Source of the DNA: Leptospira hartskeerlii
Lineage (GTDB): Bacteria > Spirochaetota > Leptospiria > Leptospirales > Leptospiraceae
DNA: 64,000 nt
NCBI RefSeq assembly: GCF_002811475.1
Contig: NZ_NPDL01000003.1
Coordinates: 248,001-312,000, forward strand
Direction of reading: 5' to 3'
Of this stretch, positions 19,806 to 29,416 are shown one piece after another; the first letter of the stretch is position 1, and every line of letters begins with the position of its first letter. Below the pieces are notes generated by a model. The model was not told where the DNA came from. It did not search any database and saw only the letters and a list, made by a program, of their open reading frames with translations. Both the position numbers and the translations under genes were made by a program.

Positions 19806-20779
19806 TGGCAGTACTCACATATAGAGAAGCGCTCAATCGAGCCATGACGGAAGAAATGGAGAAGGATCCGAATATCTTTCTCATGGGTGAAGAAGTAGGA
19901 CATTACGAAGGAGCGTACAAAGTTTCCCAAGGAATGCTCGCTAAGTTCGGCGAAAAAAGAGTGATCGACACTCCCATTTCAGAGAACGGTTTTGCTGGAG
20001 TTGGAATTGGAGCCGCTATGGTAGGACTAAGGCCTATCATAGAATTTATGACCTGGAACTTCTCACTTGTTGCGATCGATCAGATCATCAACTCAGCGGC
20101 AAAAATGAATTATATGAGTGCGGGACAATTCCCGATCCCGATCGTTTTCCGCGGCGCAGGCGGTGCTGGAGGAAGACTTGCAGCTCAACACTCTCAGTCC
20201 TTCGAAAGTTGGTATGCTCATATTCCAGGACTAAAAGTTCTCGCCCCTTACACTCCTTCTGACGCTTACGGACTCTTAAAAACTTCCATCCGAGATAATA
20301 ATCCAACGATCTTCATAGAGAGTGAAGTATTGTACGGCTCCAAGGGAGAAGTTCCGGAAGGCGAGTTTTTGATCCCGATGGGAAAATCGGATATCAAAAG
20401 AGAAGGAACACAACTCACGATCGTAAGTTGGTCCAGGGCACTTATGTATGTTCTTCCCGCAGCAGAAAAATTGGCAAAAGAAGGAATTTCAGTCGAAGTT
20501 TTAGATCTAAGAAGTATAAGACCTTTGGATGAAGAAGGAATTTTAGCTTCTGTCAGAAAAACAAACAAAGTACTCATAGTGGAAGAAGGTTGGAATGTGG
20601 CAGGATTTGGGGCACAAGTGGCTTACCTGATCCAAAAAGAAGCATTCGATTATTTGGATGCCCCAATCGAAAGGATTACTCAGGAAGATGTGCCTATGCC
20701 TTACGCGGCCAATCTGGAAAAATCCTCACTGCCGAGCGAAGAAAAAATAATCAAAAAAGTCAGAGAAATGATTAAATAA
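19805..20779 (+). CDS. pdhB: Pyruvate dehydrogenase E1 component, beta subunit
   Basis: Transketolase-fold partner of PdhA. 324 residues, with MGEEVGHYEGAYKVSQGML at the N-terminus (the ThDP-contacting Glu), DTPISENGFAGVGIGAA, FRGAGGAGGRLAAQHSQ and the C-terminal EEGWNVAGFGAQVA. These match PdhB better than branched-chain E1 beta. It is coupled to pdhA by a one-base overlap and is followed after 44 AT-rich bases by pdhC. Confidence 0.94.
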   Translation: MAVLTYREALNRAMTEEMEKDPNIFLMGEEVGHYEGAYKVSQGMLAKFGEKRVIDTPISENGFAGVGIGAAMVGLRPIIEFMTWNFSLVAIDQIINSAAKMNYMSAGQFPIPIVFRGAGGAGGRLAAQHSQSFESWYAHIPGLKVLAPYTPSDAYGLLKTSIRDNNPTIFIESEVLYGSKGEVPEGEFLIPMGKSDIKREGTQLTIVSWSRALMYVLPAAEKLAKEGISVEVLDLRSIRPLDEEGILASVRKTNKVLIVEEGWNVAGFGAQVAYLIQKEAFDYLDAPIERITQEDVPMPYAANLEKSSLPSEEKIIKKVREMIK

Positions 20780-20782
20780 ATC

Positions 20783-20800
20783 ATAATATTTGAATATTAT
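20783..20800 (+). other. AT-rich dyad between pdhB and pdhC
   Basis: ATAATATT-TG-AATATTAT is a perfect 8-bp inverted repeat with a 2-base centre, in the only non-coding gap of the pdh operon. It has no T-run and GC-free arms, so it is unlikely to terminate. It may be an RNA-processing or regulator site; unproven. Confidence 0.35.
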
Positions 20801-20823
20801 TATATTATAAATAGGAAAAATAG

Positions 20824-22149
20824 ATGGCAAAAATTTCCGAAATGACCCAACTTTCCCCGACAATGTCGGAAGGTGTTTTGGTAAAATGGCTAAAGAAGAA
20901 GGGTGACTCTGTCGCTCCTGGAGAAATATTAGCCGAGGTCGAAACCGATAAAGCGGTCATGGAAATGGAAGCATTCGATTCCGGGGTGATTTTAGAAATT
21001 TTAGCACAGGAAGGCGCCAAACTCCCAGTTGGAGCCCCAGTTGCAATCATAGGAAAAGCAGGAGAAGATATCACTTCCCTACTTTCAGAAGCAAAATCCA
21101 GATCTTCGGCCGTAGCCCCGGCGGCGGCTCCGAGCTCGGCTCCTGAACCACCTCCGCTTACTTCTCCTGGGCCTAGCCCTAAAAAAGCGGAAAATGTAGT
21201 ATCTTCGACAACTTTTGAACCTGAAGAAGCCCCAACACCTAAAGAGAGCCCAGTTTCCAGAGGACTTTCCCCAGGAGCACTGGCAGGAAGGATTAAGGCT
21301 TCTCCTTTGGCAAAACGTTTAGCAGAGGAAAGTGGAATTGATCTTTCTAAGATCAGAGGAAGCGGACCGGACGGAAGGATTATCAAAAGAGATATTGAAA
21401 ACGGGATCTCCGCATTCTCACCTAGCGGAACTTCTCCATTTGCCGGAGAAATTATGCAAGAAGAGAAACTTCCAATATCAGGAATGAGAAAGACGATCGC
21501 TTCTAGATTAGTTCATTCTAAAACTCACCAACCTCATTTCTATTTGGATATGGAAATTGACGCAGATGCACTTGTTCATTTGAGAGAAAATTTTAACTCC
21601 GATCTAAAAGAATCGGGAGAAGAGATTAAACTTAGCATAAACGATTTTATTATAAGAGCCTCTGCGCTTGCGCTTCTAAAAGTTCCGGAAGTGAATTCTT
21701 CCTGGAGAGAAGATCATATTCTAAAACATGGAAGAGTGGATATAGGAGTAGCAGTTTCTATCGAAGGTGGACTGATTACTCCTTATGTAAGAAACGCAGA
21801 TAAAAGGTCCGTTTTGGAAATCGGTAGAACGGTAAAAGAGCTTGCTTCCCGTGCAAGGGAACGAAAACTCAAACCGGAAGAGTTTTCAGACGGAACCTTC
21901 ACTGTTTCCAATTTGGGAATGTTCGGAGTGAATCGTTTTGCAGCGGTAATCAACGAACCTGAAGCGGCAATCCTCGCGGTTGGAAACGTGGTATCCAAAC
22001 CGGTAATCAAAAATGGAGCCGTTGTCCCCGGAAAAACTCTTTCAGTCTGCCTTTCCTGCGATCATAGAGTGGTAGACGGTGCGGTAGGAGCCGGTTGGTT
22101 GGAAGTGTTTCGAAATTTTCTGGAACATCCTCTTCGGTTACTTGCCTGA
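20824..22149 (+). CDS. pdhC: Pyruvate dehydrogenase E2, dihydrolipoamide acetyltransferase
   Basis: 441 residues. A single lipoyl domain (about 1-78) carries the lipoylated Lys43 in VETDKAVMEMEA. A Ser/Ala/Pro-rich linker follows (about 95-140). The peripheral-subunit-binding domain is at about 144-190 (SPLAKRLAEESGIDLSKIRGSG is its core). The catalytic domain ends in DHRVVDG with His414 and Asp418. It is the acetyl-transfer core of the complex in the cytoplasm. Its last codons overlap the fliG frame by 8 bp. Confidence 0.93.
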   Translation: MAKISEMTQLSPTMSEGVLVKWLKKKGDSVAPGEILAEVETDKAVMEMEAFDSGVILEILAQEGAKLPVGAPVAIIGKAGEDITSLLSEAKSRSSAVAPAAAPSSAPEPPPLTSPGPSPKKAENVVSSTTFEPEEAPTPKESPVSRGLSPGALAGRIKASPLAKRLAEESGIDLSKIRGSGPDGRIIKRDIENGISAFSPSGTSPFAGEIMQEEKLPISGMRKTIASRLVHSKTHQPHFYLDMEIDADALVHLRENFNSDLKESGEEIKLSINDFIIRASALALLKVPEVNSSWREDHILKHGRVDIGVAVSIEGGLITPYVRNADKRSVLEIGRTVKELASRARERKLKPEEFSDGTFTVSNLGMFGVNRFAAVINEPEAAILAVGNVVSKPVIKNGAVVPGKTLSVCLSCDHRVVDGAVGAGWLEVFRNFLEHPLRLLA

Positions 22150-23191
22150 TTTCTTTGTGGGCGAACAAGCAGTGGACCAAGATTCCAATCTTAAAATTAG
22201 AGACCAAAAAGTTAAAAAGGCAGCAATGCTACTTCTATCCTTAGATAAGGATGCTGCTGCCAAGGCTTTGGCACAATTAGATGAGAAGTTGATTGAAGAG
22301 ATCGTCCAAGAAATGGCAAAGATCAAAACAATCAGCAAATCCGAAAAAGAAGAAGTTCTTCTAGATTTCCAAGGTTCCCTAAAAGACCTAGCTGCAGAAT
22401 CCAGAGGCGGAATCGAAACCGCAAGAGAATTACTCCAAAAGTCTCTCGGAAAAGAAAAGTCAGAAAACATATTAGGTAAACTAGATAGAAAGGACACTGA
22501 AGAAGATTTTTCCTTCTTAAACGACGCAGAACCGCAGACTCTTGCTCACCTTCTTGCCCCGGAACATACCCAAACTATCGCAGTCACACTTGCATTTTTA
22601 CATCCTAAAAAAGCGGCGGAAACACTTAAGTTTTTACCAAAAGAACTTCAGAGCAAAGTTGCGCTGAGACTCGCAAACACTACCAAAACTCATCCGGATG
22701 CAATCCGCCAAATCGCAAAAGTTCTGAAGAAAAAATACGAACAAAGAGATAAATCCGAATTCAGCGAAGCGGGAGGAGCGGAAGCTCTTGCAAATATCCT
22801 GAATCATATGGATAAATCTTTGGAAGAGACTATTCTGAAAGAATTGGAAGAACAATCTCCGGAACTTGCTTCTCAGGTCAGGGAGAAATTATATACATTT
22901 GAAGATGTGCTTCTTCTCAACTCCAAAGAGATGAGACAACTTATCAATCGGATCGGAGACGATGATCTGATCGCTATCGCACTCAGAGGAGCTTCTGACC
23001 AGATTAAGGCTCATTTCTTCGAGGCAATGTCCAAAAATAGAGCTAACGATATTTTAGAAAGTATGGATATCCGTGGAAAAGTAACTTTGAAAGAGATCAC
23101 AGATGCCAGAAACAGCATTTTGACTGCGCTACGCGACTTGGAAGAGATCGGGGAAATTATAATTAAAAAGGATTCGGAAGAGTTCATTTGA
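22142..23191 (+). CDS. fliG: Flagellar motor switch protein FliG
   Basis: Part of the rotor C-ring, where it couples stator torque to rotation. 349 residues. The N-terminal domain reads KAAMLLLSLDKDAAAKALAQL. The middle carries LAPEHTQTIAVTLAFL, a variant of the usual EHPQT motif, with Thr for Pro. The C-terminal torque domain FEDVLLLNSKEMRQL, DDDLIAIALRGAS and EEIGEIII is standard, with the charged helix conserved. The start at TTG 22142 overlaps pdhC; GTG at 22157 is an alternative. Leptospira carries more than one fliG, so this may be a paralogue. It probably rides on the pdh transcript. Confidence 0.9.
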   Translation: MPDFFVGEQAVDQDSNLKIRDQKVKKAAMLLLSLDKDAAAKALAQLDEKLIEEIVQEMAKIKTISKSEKEEVLLDFQGSLKDLAAESRGGIETARELLQKSLGKEKSENILGKLDRKDTEEDFSFLNDAEPQTLAHLLAPEHTQTIAVTLAFLHPKKAAETLKFLPKELQSKVALRLANTTKTHPDAIRQIAKVLKKKYEQRDKSEFSEAGGAEALANILNHMDKSLEETILKELEEQSPELASQVREKLYTFEDVLLLNSKEMRQLINRIGDDDLIAIALRGASDQIKAHFFEAMSKNRANDILESMDIRGKVTLKEITDARNSILTALRDLEEIGEIIIKKDSEEFI

Positions 23192-23229
23192 CCCGCTTCG
23201 AGTCAAACTATAGATTGATGGGAAAATTC

Positions 23230-23304
<75 letters not shown>

Positions 23305-23431
23305 TTTATGAAGAACATGATTTCTGAGAGAGTTCGGGGGTCAATTCGTTTATCTGAAAAAGGGATGAATTTTTAAGTCCATTCCATAGCCTTTCCAATA
23401 GCGGAGTTTTTCCGACTGACGGCTTTTATAG

Positions 23432-24103
23432 ATGCTTCAAGAAAAAAAACCAAAGGATCTACTCGAAGAGAGGGTATTTACTCTTTCTAATTTTTTATCC
23501 GTCTCAAGAGTTTTACTTCTTCCTTTTTTTATCCAATTCACTCGCAAACATATCGAATCTCCTCGTAGCAGCGAATATTTATTCTTAGCTATCGGTACTT
23601 GCATTCTTGCAGTGCTTACGGATTTTCTAGACGGGTTTCTAGCCAGGCTACTTTCCCAAGAATCTGTTTTGGGAAAGTATCTGGATCCTATCTGCGATAA
23701 GTTTGTTACTATTGGTGGACTCTCCGTAATCGTTCATTATTATCAGTTTCCTCTTTGGATTCTTCTTATCTATATTGTAAGAGAAATTTTAGGAGTATGG
23801 CTGGGTGGATTTTTATATTTAAAGAGAGGGATCCAAGGAAAACCGAATTGGTGGGGTAAGATTGGAGTGGGACTTGTTGCGGCTGCAGTACTATGGTATA
23901 TGACTTTACCTCTGATCGGCCCTACCTTACCAGAAAATCATTTTTTCCTTCATCCGGAATATTCAGGTTATATTTTAGTTTTGGTATTAAGCATTGGAGT
24001 AGTCGCCTATTCCAAAAGATATTGGAATATAGTGTTCCATCCGGAAAGATTCATCTTAGATCCGGAAGATAAAAAGCAGAAGAAAAAGTACGAACTAGTC
24101 TAA
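23432..24103 (+). CDS. pgsA: CDP-alcohol phosphatidyltransferase (phosphatidylglycerophosphate synthase-like)
   Basis: Integral membrane enzyme that joins CDP-diacylglycerol to an alcohol headgroup. 223 residues with the full family signature D67-G68-x2-A71-R72-x8-G81-x3-D85-x3-D89. Around it are four to six membrane helices. The acceptor (glycerol-3-phosphate, inositol or serine) cannot be read from the signature; PgsA is the usual assignment for this size. It lies between two tRNA genes. Confidence 0.82.
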   Translation: MLQEKKPKDLLEERVFTLSNFLSVSRVLLLPFFIQFTRKHIESPRSSEYLFLAIGTCILAVLTDFLDGFLARLLSQESVLGKYLDPICDKFVTIGGLSVIVHYYQFPLWILLIYIVREILGVWLGGFLYLKRGIQGKPNWWGKIGVGLVAAAVLWYMTLPLIGPTLPENHFFLHPEYSGYILVLVLSIGVVAYSKRYWNIVFHPERFILDPEDKKQKKKYELV

Positions 24104-24125
24104 TTCTATCTTCGGTTGAATTTCC

Positions 24126-24155
24126 TTGACACCGGAGCCGACTCACCCATTCTGT
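24126..24155 (+). promoter_or_regulatory. Candidate promoter of tRNA-Leu
   Basis: Consensus -35 TTGACA (24126-24131), then 18 bases, then TTCTGT (24150-24155) as a weak -10. It ends 12 bases before the tRNA, which suits a stable-RNA promoter. Confidence 0.45.
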
Positions 24156-24164
24156 CAATCGCGA

Positions 24165-24250
<86 letters not shown>

Positions 24251-24305
24251 TTCGTCCTACCTAAACTCCTTCCTCCATTTCGAAAAACCAACCCTCGGTA
24301 GAACT

Positions 24306-24941
24306 ATGACATCGGGTGCTCTCTCCGTTAAAGATTTCTTAGACAAAGCCAAACTTGTTTCTTACGGCTTTTTCGGATTATTGATCCTATTTCTGATATT
24401 ATTCTTCTCTTCTCCTTATCTATTAGTTTCAAAGGCCGATCCCAAAAAATCGGACGCAATTGTATTAGAAACGATTGAAACGGGTAAAAAAGATAAATTC
24501 AAACAAGCTGCTACTTTATGGAAGAAGGGCCTGGCTCCTGTGATTGTCATTTTACATTCTCCGCCCAACCAGGATTCAGATTTGGGAATTGTAGGAGATC
24601 CAACCGCTTCTTTACAAACCTATTTGATTTCCTTAGGAGTCGATGAAACTAAGATCCTTGTTTATACGGTAGAAGCTGGTCCTCAGGAATTTCCGAAAAC
24701 TCTCTTAAAGATCGCTCTGGATCGTCAGTGGAAAACTTTTCTTTTGATAGGAAAAGAATACGACTCCGCAACCTTGTTAAAATTATATAGAAACGTATTG
24801 GAACCTGCGGGAATTTATATCGCAGTCTCCAAAGTAAGCGAAGGGATCGGATCCTGGGATTGGTTTACAAAACCGAAAAGCCTAGAATCCATCTTAGGAA
24901 GACTCTCGAAACATTTATATCTGATACTATTAGGAAATTAG
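24306..24941 (+). CDS. YdcF/DUF218-like membrane-anchored protein
   Basis: 211 residues from the ATG at 24306; an earlier in-frame start lies inside the tRNA and is not used. The N-terminus has a membrane helix ([20 protein letters not shown]). The soluble part resembles DUF218: a DAIVLE strand, LATLWKKG-type helix, VIVILHSPP, then [12 protein letters not shown] and an alpha/beta core. The canonical DUF218 His/Arg residues are not obvious, so this is a divergent member at best. It ends one base before the lysS start codon. Confidence 0.7.
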   Translation: MTSGALSVKDFLDKAKLVSYGFFGLLILFLILFFSSPYLLVSKADPKKSDAIVLETIETGKKDKFKQAATLWKKGLAPVIVILHSPPNQDSDLGIVGDPTASLQTYLISLGVDETKILVYTVEAGPQEFPKTLLKIALDRQWKTFLLIGKEYDSATLLKLYRNVLEPAGIYIAVSKVSEGIGSWDWFTKPKSLESILGRLSKHLYLILLGN

Positions 24942-24942
24942 A

Positions 24943-26442
24943 ATGTCCCAAGACTTAAAAGAAACAAACGAACTTATCCAACAAAGAATCGAGAAGATCA
25001 AAAATCTAAAGGAGAAGGGAGTAGATCCCTACCCGATCCGATTCTTCCCTGATTCAGATTCGGCATCTTTGATAGAGATGTATTCTCAAACTCCTACCGG
25101 TCCGGAGAAAAAATTCTTATTAGGCGGACGTTTGCATTCCAAACGAGTAATGGGAAAGGCAAGTTTCGCTCATTTAAAAGATAAATCAGGAGTCATCCAA
25201 CTTTATGCAACCAGAGATGATCTGGGAGAAGAGAATTATACACTTTTCAAAAGTTTGGACTTAGGAGACTTGATCGGGATTGAAGGTTATCTTTTCCAGA
25301 CCCAAAAGGGAGAAACTACTCTTCATTTAACTTCCGTTACCTTACTTGCAAAATGTGTTCGTCCCCTTCCTGTTGTGAAAGAGAAAGACGGAGTGATTTA
25401 CGACGCTTTCGCGGACGTGGAACAAAGATACAGAATGCGTTATGTAGACTTGGTAGTAAACGACCATGTCCGAGATACTTTCATCACTCGCAGTAGGATC
25501 GTATCCGAGATCCGTAGTTTTCTAACTTCCGAAGGATTTTTAGAAGTGGAAACTCCAATGATGCAACCGATCGCAGGAGGCGCGGCGGCAAGACCATTCG
25601 TCACCCATCACAATACATTGGACATGCAGTTATTCTTAAGGATCGCTCCGGAATTATATCTAAAACGACTGATCGTAGGCGGACTAGATAGAGTTTTCGA
25701 ATTAAACCGAAACTTTAGGAACGAGGGAATTTCTACCAAACACAATCCTGAATTCACCATGCTCGAAGCGTATATGGCTTATGGCGATATGGGAAAAATG
25801 TTGGAACTAACGGAAAAACTGATCACTACTGTCGCTCAAAAGATCTGCGGAACTCTTAAGATCAAATACGGAAATGACCTTGTTGATTTGAGCCCTCCTT
25901 GGAGAAGAGTGAAATATGTGGATATTATTAAAGAATATTCAGGAATTGATTTCTCCCAGGTAAAAACTCTAGACGAAGCAAAAGAAAAAGCAAGTTCCGT
26001 AAAAGTCGATGCAAGCAAATGTACTTCTATCTGGAAAGTGGCAGACGAGGTATTCTCCGAAAAAGCGGAACCAAATCTGATCCAGCCTGTATTCGTGACT
26101 GATTATCCTAAAGAACTTTCTCCATTAGCAAAATCGAATCCTGAAAATCCAAGTTACGTGGAAAGATTCGAGCCTTATATAGTAGGTAGGGAGATTGGAA
26201 ATGCATTCTCGGAGTTGAACGATCCATTCGATCAAAAAGAAAGATTTGAAGATCAGGTTAAACAAAGAGAGGCAGGAGACGACGAGGCATTCATGATGGA
26301 CGAGGATTATATCCGCGCGCTTGAATATGGAATGCCTCCTACTGGAGGTCTCGGGATTGGAATAGATCGTTTGGTAATGTTACTTACAAATTCTCATTCT
26401 ATCAGAGATACCATCTTATTCCCTCTGATGAGGCCGGAATAA
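24943..26442 (+). CDS. lysS: Lysyl-tRNA synthetase, class II
   Basis: 499 residues. An N-terminal OB-fold (about 55-155, with [20 protein letters not shown]) binds the anticodon. The class II catalytic core has motif 2 [19 protein letters not shown] and motif 3 [13 protein letters not shown]. Residues [18 protein letters not shown] are typical of bacterial LysS. It follows the YdcF-like gene with a 1-bp gap. It converges on a lipoprotein gene with 2 bp between stops and no visible terminator. Confidence 0.96.
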   Translation: MSQDLKETNELIQQRIEKIKNLKEKGVDPYPIRFFPDSDSASLIEMYSQTPTGPEKKFLLGGRLHSKRVMGKASFAHLKDKSGVIQLYATRDDLGEENYTLFKSLDLGDLIGIEGYLFQTQKGETTLHLTSVTLLAKCVRPLPVVKEKDGVIYDAFADVEQRYRMRYVDLVVNDHVRDTFITRSRIVSEIRSFLTSEGFLEVETPMMQPIAGGAAARPFVTHHNTLDMQLFLRIAPELYLKRLIVGGLDRVFELNRNFRNEGISTKHNPEFTMLEAYMAYGDMGKMLELTEKLITTVAQKICGTLKIKYGNDLVDLSPPWRRVKYVDIIKEYSGIDFSQVKTLDEAKEKASSVKVDASKCTSIWKVADEVFSEKAEPNLIQPVFVTDYPKELSPLAKSNPENPSYVERFEPYIVGREIGNAFSELNDPFDQKERFEDQVKQREAGDDEAFMMDEDYIRALEYGMPPTGGLGIGIDRLVMLLTNSHSIRDTILFPLMRPE

Positions 26443-26444
26443 GT

Positions 26445-26990
26445 TTAGTGATTTGTAATCGTTAGTCTTGCTTGAGAATCCAACTTTTCTTTCAAGTCCT
26501 TCAATAAGGATTTCAAACTGTCCGTATTGGAAGAACTTAAAGTGAATGTGCTCGTATTGTCTCTGGAAGAAAAACTAAGTTGGATTTCTTTTGCGGAGAG
26601 TAATTTGTCTGCCACATCCGTAGGAAGAATGGACACTACACGAACTGTATCCCCGTAATCAGTAGAGGTCTTTCTAAGGTTATGCCAAGTTTGGTCTAGT
26701 TTCATAGAAATCCCGATCGGAAAACTTTCCTCAAAGGAGCTCATATAATATTCCAAGAAGATCGGCTTCTCCCCTGTTTTATTCACGAGAATCCCTTTAA
26801 AATTCAGTGAGCCAGGTTTTCCGATGCTGCAGAAAATTGCGCCGGGACAAATCGGACCACTTCTGAAAAGTGTCTGCTCTACCACTGGTTCAGGAAGGAC
26901 TTGGACCCGAGCCGAGCAGGAATTCAGAAAAACGGTAAAAAATACCGCGAAGATAGAAACTTGAAAAAAAGAAAAATTAGAACGGATCAT
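26445..26990 (-). CDS. Hypothetical lipoprotein
   Basis: 181 residues. The signal peptide ends FLNSC, so it is probably a lipoprotein. The mature part is beta-rich, with two more Cys in GPICPGAIFCSIG (a possible disulfide) and a Ser/Thr-rich C-terminal half. I recognise no family. It is a single gene with a 113-bp gap to the divergent serA. Confidence 0.75.
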   Translation of the reverse strand: MIRSNFSFFQVSIFAVFFTVFLNSCSARVQVLPEPVVEQTLFRSGPICPGAIFCSIGKPGSLNFKGILVNKTGEKPIFLEYYMSSFEESFPIGISMKLDQTWHNLRKTSTDYGDTVRVVSILPTDVADKLLSAKEIQLSFSSRDNTSTFTLSSSNTDSLKSLLKDLKEKLDSQARLTITNH

Positions 26991-27103
26991 TGAAAAGCGG
27001 TCTCCTTTGTGATTTCCATTCCATTCTTCTCACGATCTCCCAAAGGTGAAGTAAAAAATCCGTTTTCAGAGAAGCCGAGGATACGTTCCATGGTAATAGA
27101 ACT

Positions 27104-28327
27104 ATGATTTCCTACCCGAAAGAAAAGATAAACGTCCTCCTCTTAGAGAATGTACACCAAGACGCATTCCAACTCTTTCAAAAAGACGGTTTTAATGTCC
27201 GCCTTCTCCCCCAAGCACTGGGCGAAGACGAACTTTCGAAAGAAATCGAGAACATTCATGTTCTGGGGATCCGAAGTAAAACCAATCTTACTGCACCTGT
27301 TTTAGCCAGGGCGAAACGACTTATGACCGTGGGTTGTTTCTGTATTGGGACAAACCAGGTGGATTTAGCGGAAGCTGAGAAAAAAGGGGTCCCAGTATTC
27401 AACGCTCCTTATTCCAATACTCGTTCCGTTGCTGAGCTCGTAATTGCAGAAATCGTAATGTTAGCCCGAAGAGTTCCGGACCATATCAGAAATACCCATT
27501 CTGGTATTTGGAACAAAATTTCTAAGAATTGTTTTGAAGTCCGCGGAAAAACTTTAGGAATCGTAGGCTACGGCCATATCGGAAGCCAAGTTTCAGTTCT
27601 TGCGGAAGCAATGGGCTTAAAGGTGGTTTATTATGATACGCAAACGGTTCTTCCTTTAGGAAATGCAACACCTCTCAGTTCTTACGAAGAACTACTTTCC
27701 GTTTCCGATTTTGTTACATTCCATGTGCCTGAACTTCCGGAAACGACGAACCTGTATGGTGCGAAAGAAATCAAGGCTACGAAAAAGGGAGCTTATATCA
27801 TCAATCTTTCCAGAGGAAAGGTTGTGGATCTAGAAGCATTGGCTGAGGCGATTAAAGCAGGTCATATCGCAGGTGCAGGAGTGGATGTTTTTCCGCAGGA
27901 ACCTGAATCAAATAGCGATCCGTTCATCACTCCTTTGCAAAATCTGCAAAACGTAATATTGACCCCTCATATCGGCGGCTCTACGGAAGAAGCTCAGAAG
28001 AATATCGGAACTGAAGTTGCATCCAAACTTTTAAAGTTTGTAAACAATGGTTCCACTACCTTTGCTGTGAACTTCCCAAATATAGAATTAAATCCAATCC
28101 CTCAGGGAATGTATAGGATTCTGAACGTTCATAAAAACCAGCCGGGCTTCTTGAAAGATATCAACAGCATGGTCTCCGAGATTGGTGCAAACATCAGTTC
28201 TCAACATTTAGGGACCAGCGCTGAAATCGGTTACCTTTCTATGGTAATCAACATGAGTGTGGGAGACGAACTGAAAGAAAGAATAGAAAGACATCCTGGT
28301 TCTATCAAGACCAGAATCCTTTATTGA
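27104..28327 (+). CDS. serA: D-3-phosphoglycerate dehydrogenase
   Basis: First enzyme of serine synthesis; cytoplasmic. 407 residues. The NAD-binding motif GIVGYGHIGSQ is in the middle. LSRGKVVD carries the active-site Arg, and the catalytic His lies in ILTPHIGGSTEEAQ. A C-terminal ACT domain starts at MYRILNVHKNQPGFL and is the probable serine feedback site. This is the short E. coli-like form without the extra middle domain. It ends 10 bp before the convergent PIN gene. Confidence 0.94.
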   Translation: MISYPKEKINVLLLENVHQDAFQLFQKDGFNVRLLPQALGEDELSKEIENIHVLGIRSKTNLTAPVLARAKRLMTVGCFCIGTNQVDLAEAEKKGVPVFNAPYSNTRSVAELVIAEIVMLARRVPDHIRNTHSGIWNKISKNCFEVRGKTLGIVGYGHIGSQVSVLAEAMGLKVVYYDTQTVLPLGNATPLSSYEELLSVSDFVTFHVPELPETTNLYGAKEIKATKKGAYIINLSRGKVVDLEALAEAIKAGHIAGAGVDVFPQEPESNSDPFITPLQNLQNVILTPHIGGSTEEAQKNIGTEVASKLLKFVNNGSTTFAVNFPNIELNPIPQGMYRILNVHKNQPGFLKDINSMVSEIGANISSQHLGTSAEIGYLSMVINMSVGDELKERIERHPGSIKTRILY

Positions 28328-28337
28328 GCAAGAACAC

Positions 28338-28736
28338 TCAGACCAAAAATTTCAGTTTGTATTCTCTTGGAGAAATGATTTCGATTTTCTGAAACTGTTT
28401 TAATTTCAAAAGATCGGAATCTCCGCTCAAGATCCAATCTGCCTTAGAAAATACAGCAATATGAAGAATATTGTCATCATCCGGGTCGGCAGAAACTTTA
28501 GGAGGAAGACCTTTCGGTTGATAAACCTTTGCCCCACTCTTAAGATGATCTAAAACTTCTAGAATTTCTTTATCTTTGATCTTAAATTTACGAGAACATA
28601 CTTCTCTAAATTCTTCAAGGATCCATTCGGATACTATAATCTCGTGATTCAACCAAACATGGTCGAATACCTCTGCAGTATAACCTTGGAATAAATAACT
28701 AGAAAGAAGTACGTTCGTATCTAGAACGATTTTCAA
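28338..28736 (-). CDS. PIN-domain toxin of a type II toxin-antitoxin pair
   Basis: 132 residues, with a PIN-fold RNase signature: Asp6 in VLDTNVLL, Glu41/Glu42 in WILEEF, acidic cluster ADPDDDNILHIAV at 83-95, and SGDSDLL at 104-110. It belongs to the group annotated as putative toxin component, PIN family. It probably cleaves RNA when unbound. Its start overlaps the antitoxin stop by 4 bp. All acidic positions appear intact. Confidence 0.88.
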   Translation of the reverse strand: MKIVLDTNVLLSSYLFQGYTAEVFDHVWLNHEIIVSEWILEEFREVCSRKFKIKDKEILEVLDHLKSGAKVYQPKGLPPKVSADPDDDNILHIAVFSKADWILSGDSDLLKLKQFQKIEIISPREYKLKFLV

Positions 28737-28951
28737 GAGATATCTTTGTAGATATCTTCCTCACTGAGATATCCCGCTTTTTCTGCATATTTTTTTAGGT
28801 TCTTGCGAAACCGTTGTGCTTCGGTTAAGAAGAAATATTGTTTCAGTGCCTTTTGGACCACTTCACTTTTGGAAACTTTTTGACTACGTGCGCTTTTCAG
28901 TAACATAGATTCCAATTCCTCATCTAAACTAACCGAGACCACTTTCCTCAT
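28733..28951 (-). CDS. Ribbon-helix-helix (CopG-like) antitoxin
   Basis: 72 residues. The N-terminal RHH reads VVSVSLDEELESMLLKSARSQKVSKSEVV in outline: beta strand, helix, SKSE turn and helix. The charged C-terminal tail (about 50-72) would wrap the toxin. It is encoded upstream of the PIN toxin with a 4-bp overlap, the classic order. It probably represses its own promoter. Confidence 0.88.
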   Translation of the reverse strand: MRKVVSVSLDEELESMLLKSARSQKVSKSEVVQKALKQYFFLTEAQRFRKNLKKYAEKAGYLSEEDIYKDIS

Positions 28952-28960
28952 CTCAGACCT

Positions 28961-28992
28961 CTGTATTACAAAGTATGACAGGTAGAAAGCAA
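28961..28992 (-). promoter_or_regulatory. Candidate promoter and operator of the toxin-antitoxin pair
   Basis: Reverse strand: TTGCTT (28987-28992), 18-base spacer, TAATAC (28963-28968). An imperfect dyad TGTATTAC-AAA-GTATGACA (28962-28980, forward strand) overlaps the -10. The start site would fall only about 5 bases before the ATG, so the mRNA may have almost no leader. Confidence 0.4.
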
Positions 28993-29416
28993 GAAAAGAA
29001 AAAAATGAGGAGGGGAAAAGTGATTCCGGAATAAAAAATTTCCAAAGAAGAATGGAATACTGCCAATTCGCTTAATAAAGTAGCAATAAAGAAGGATTTT
29101 CGGAATCCTCATAAAAATCTGCCATGTAGTAACTACGACTAAATATCAAGCTTTAGGGTCTCAATAAAGTGAAGATCTGGCTCTTTCTCCGCTAAACCCT
29201 GGCATATGTTCGCTATATTAGAAAGTGACTTAATATTTTAGTGCATTGCACGATTTTCTTTTTGTCCAGGGCCTAATATAGGATTACTGGTATAGAATTT
29301 GCTTTAAATAGGAATATCGTCTCTTCGATCGATTTTCTCAGGATCGTAAAAGGATCTTAATCGGAACGTAAGCGACTGAATCTAAACTCTTTCAGAAAAA
29401 ACGGGAGGAAACCGCC
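28993..29416 (+). other. Intergenic region before the 29417 gene
   Basis: About 420 bases without a supported gene. It is AT-rich, with a small hairpin AGGATT-TTCGG-AATCCT near 29092-29108 and GTGCA-T-TGCAC at 29241-29251. No ORF or promoter is convincing. A GGGAGG Shine-Dalgarno precedes the ATG at 29417. Confidence 0.5.
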
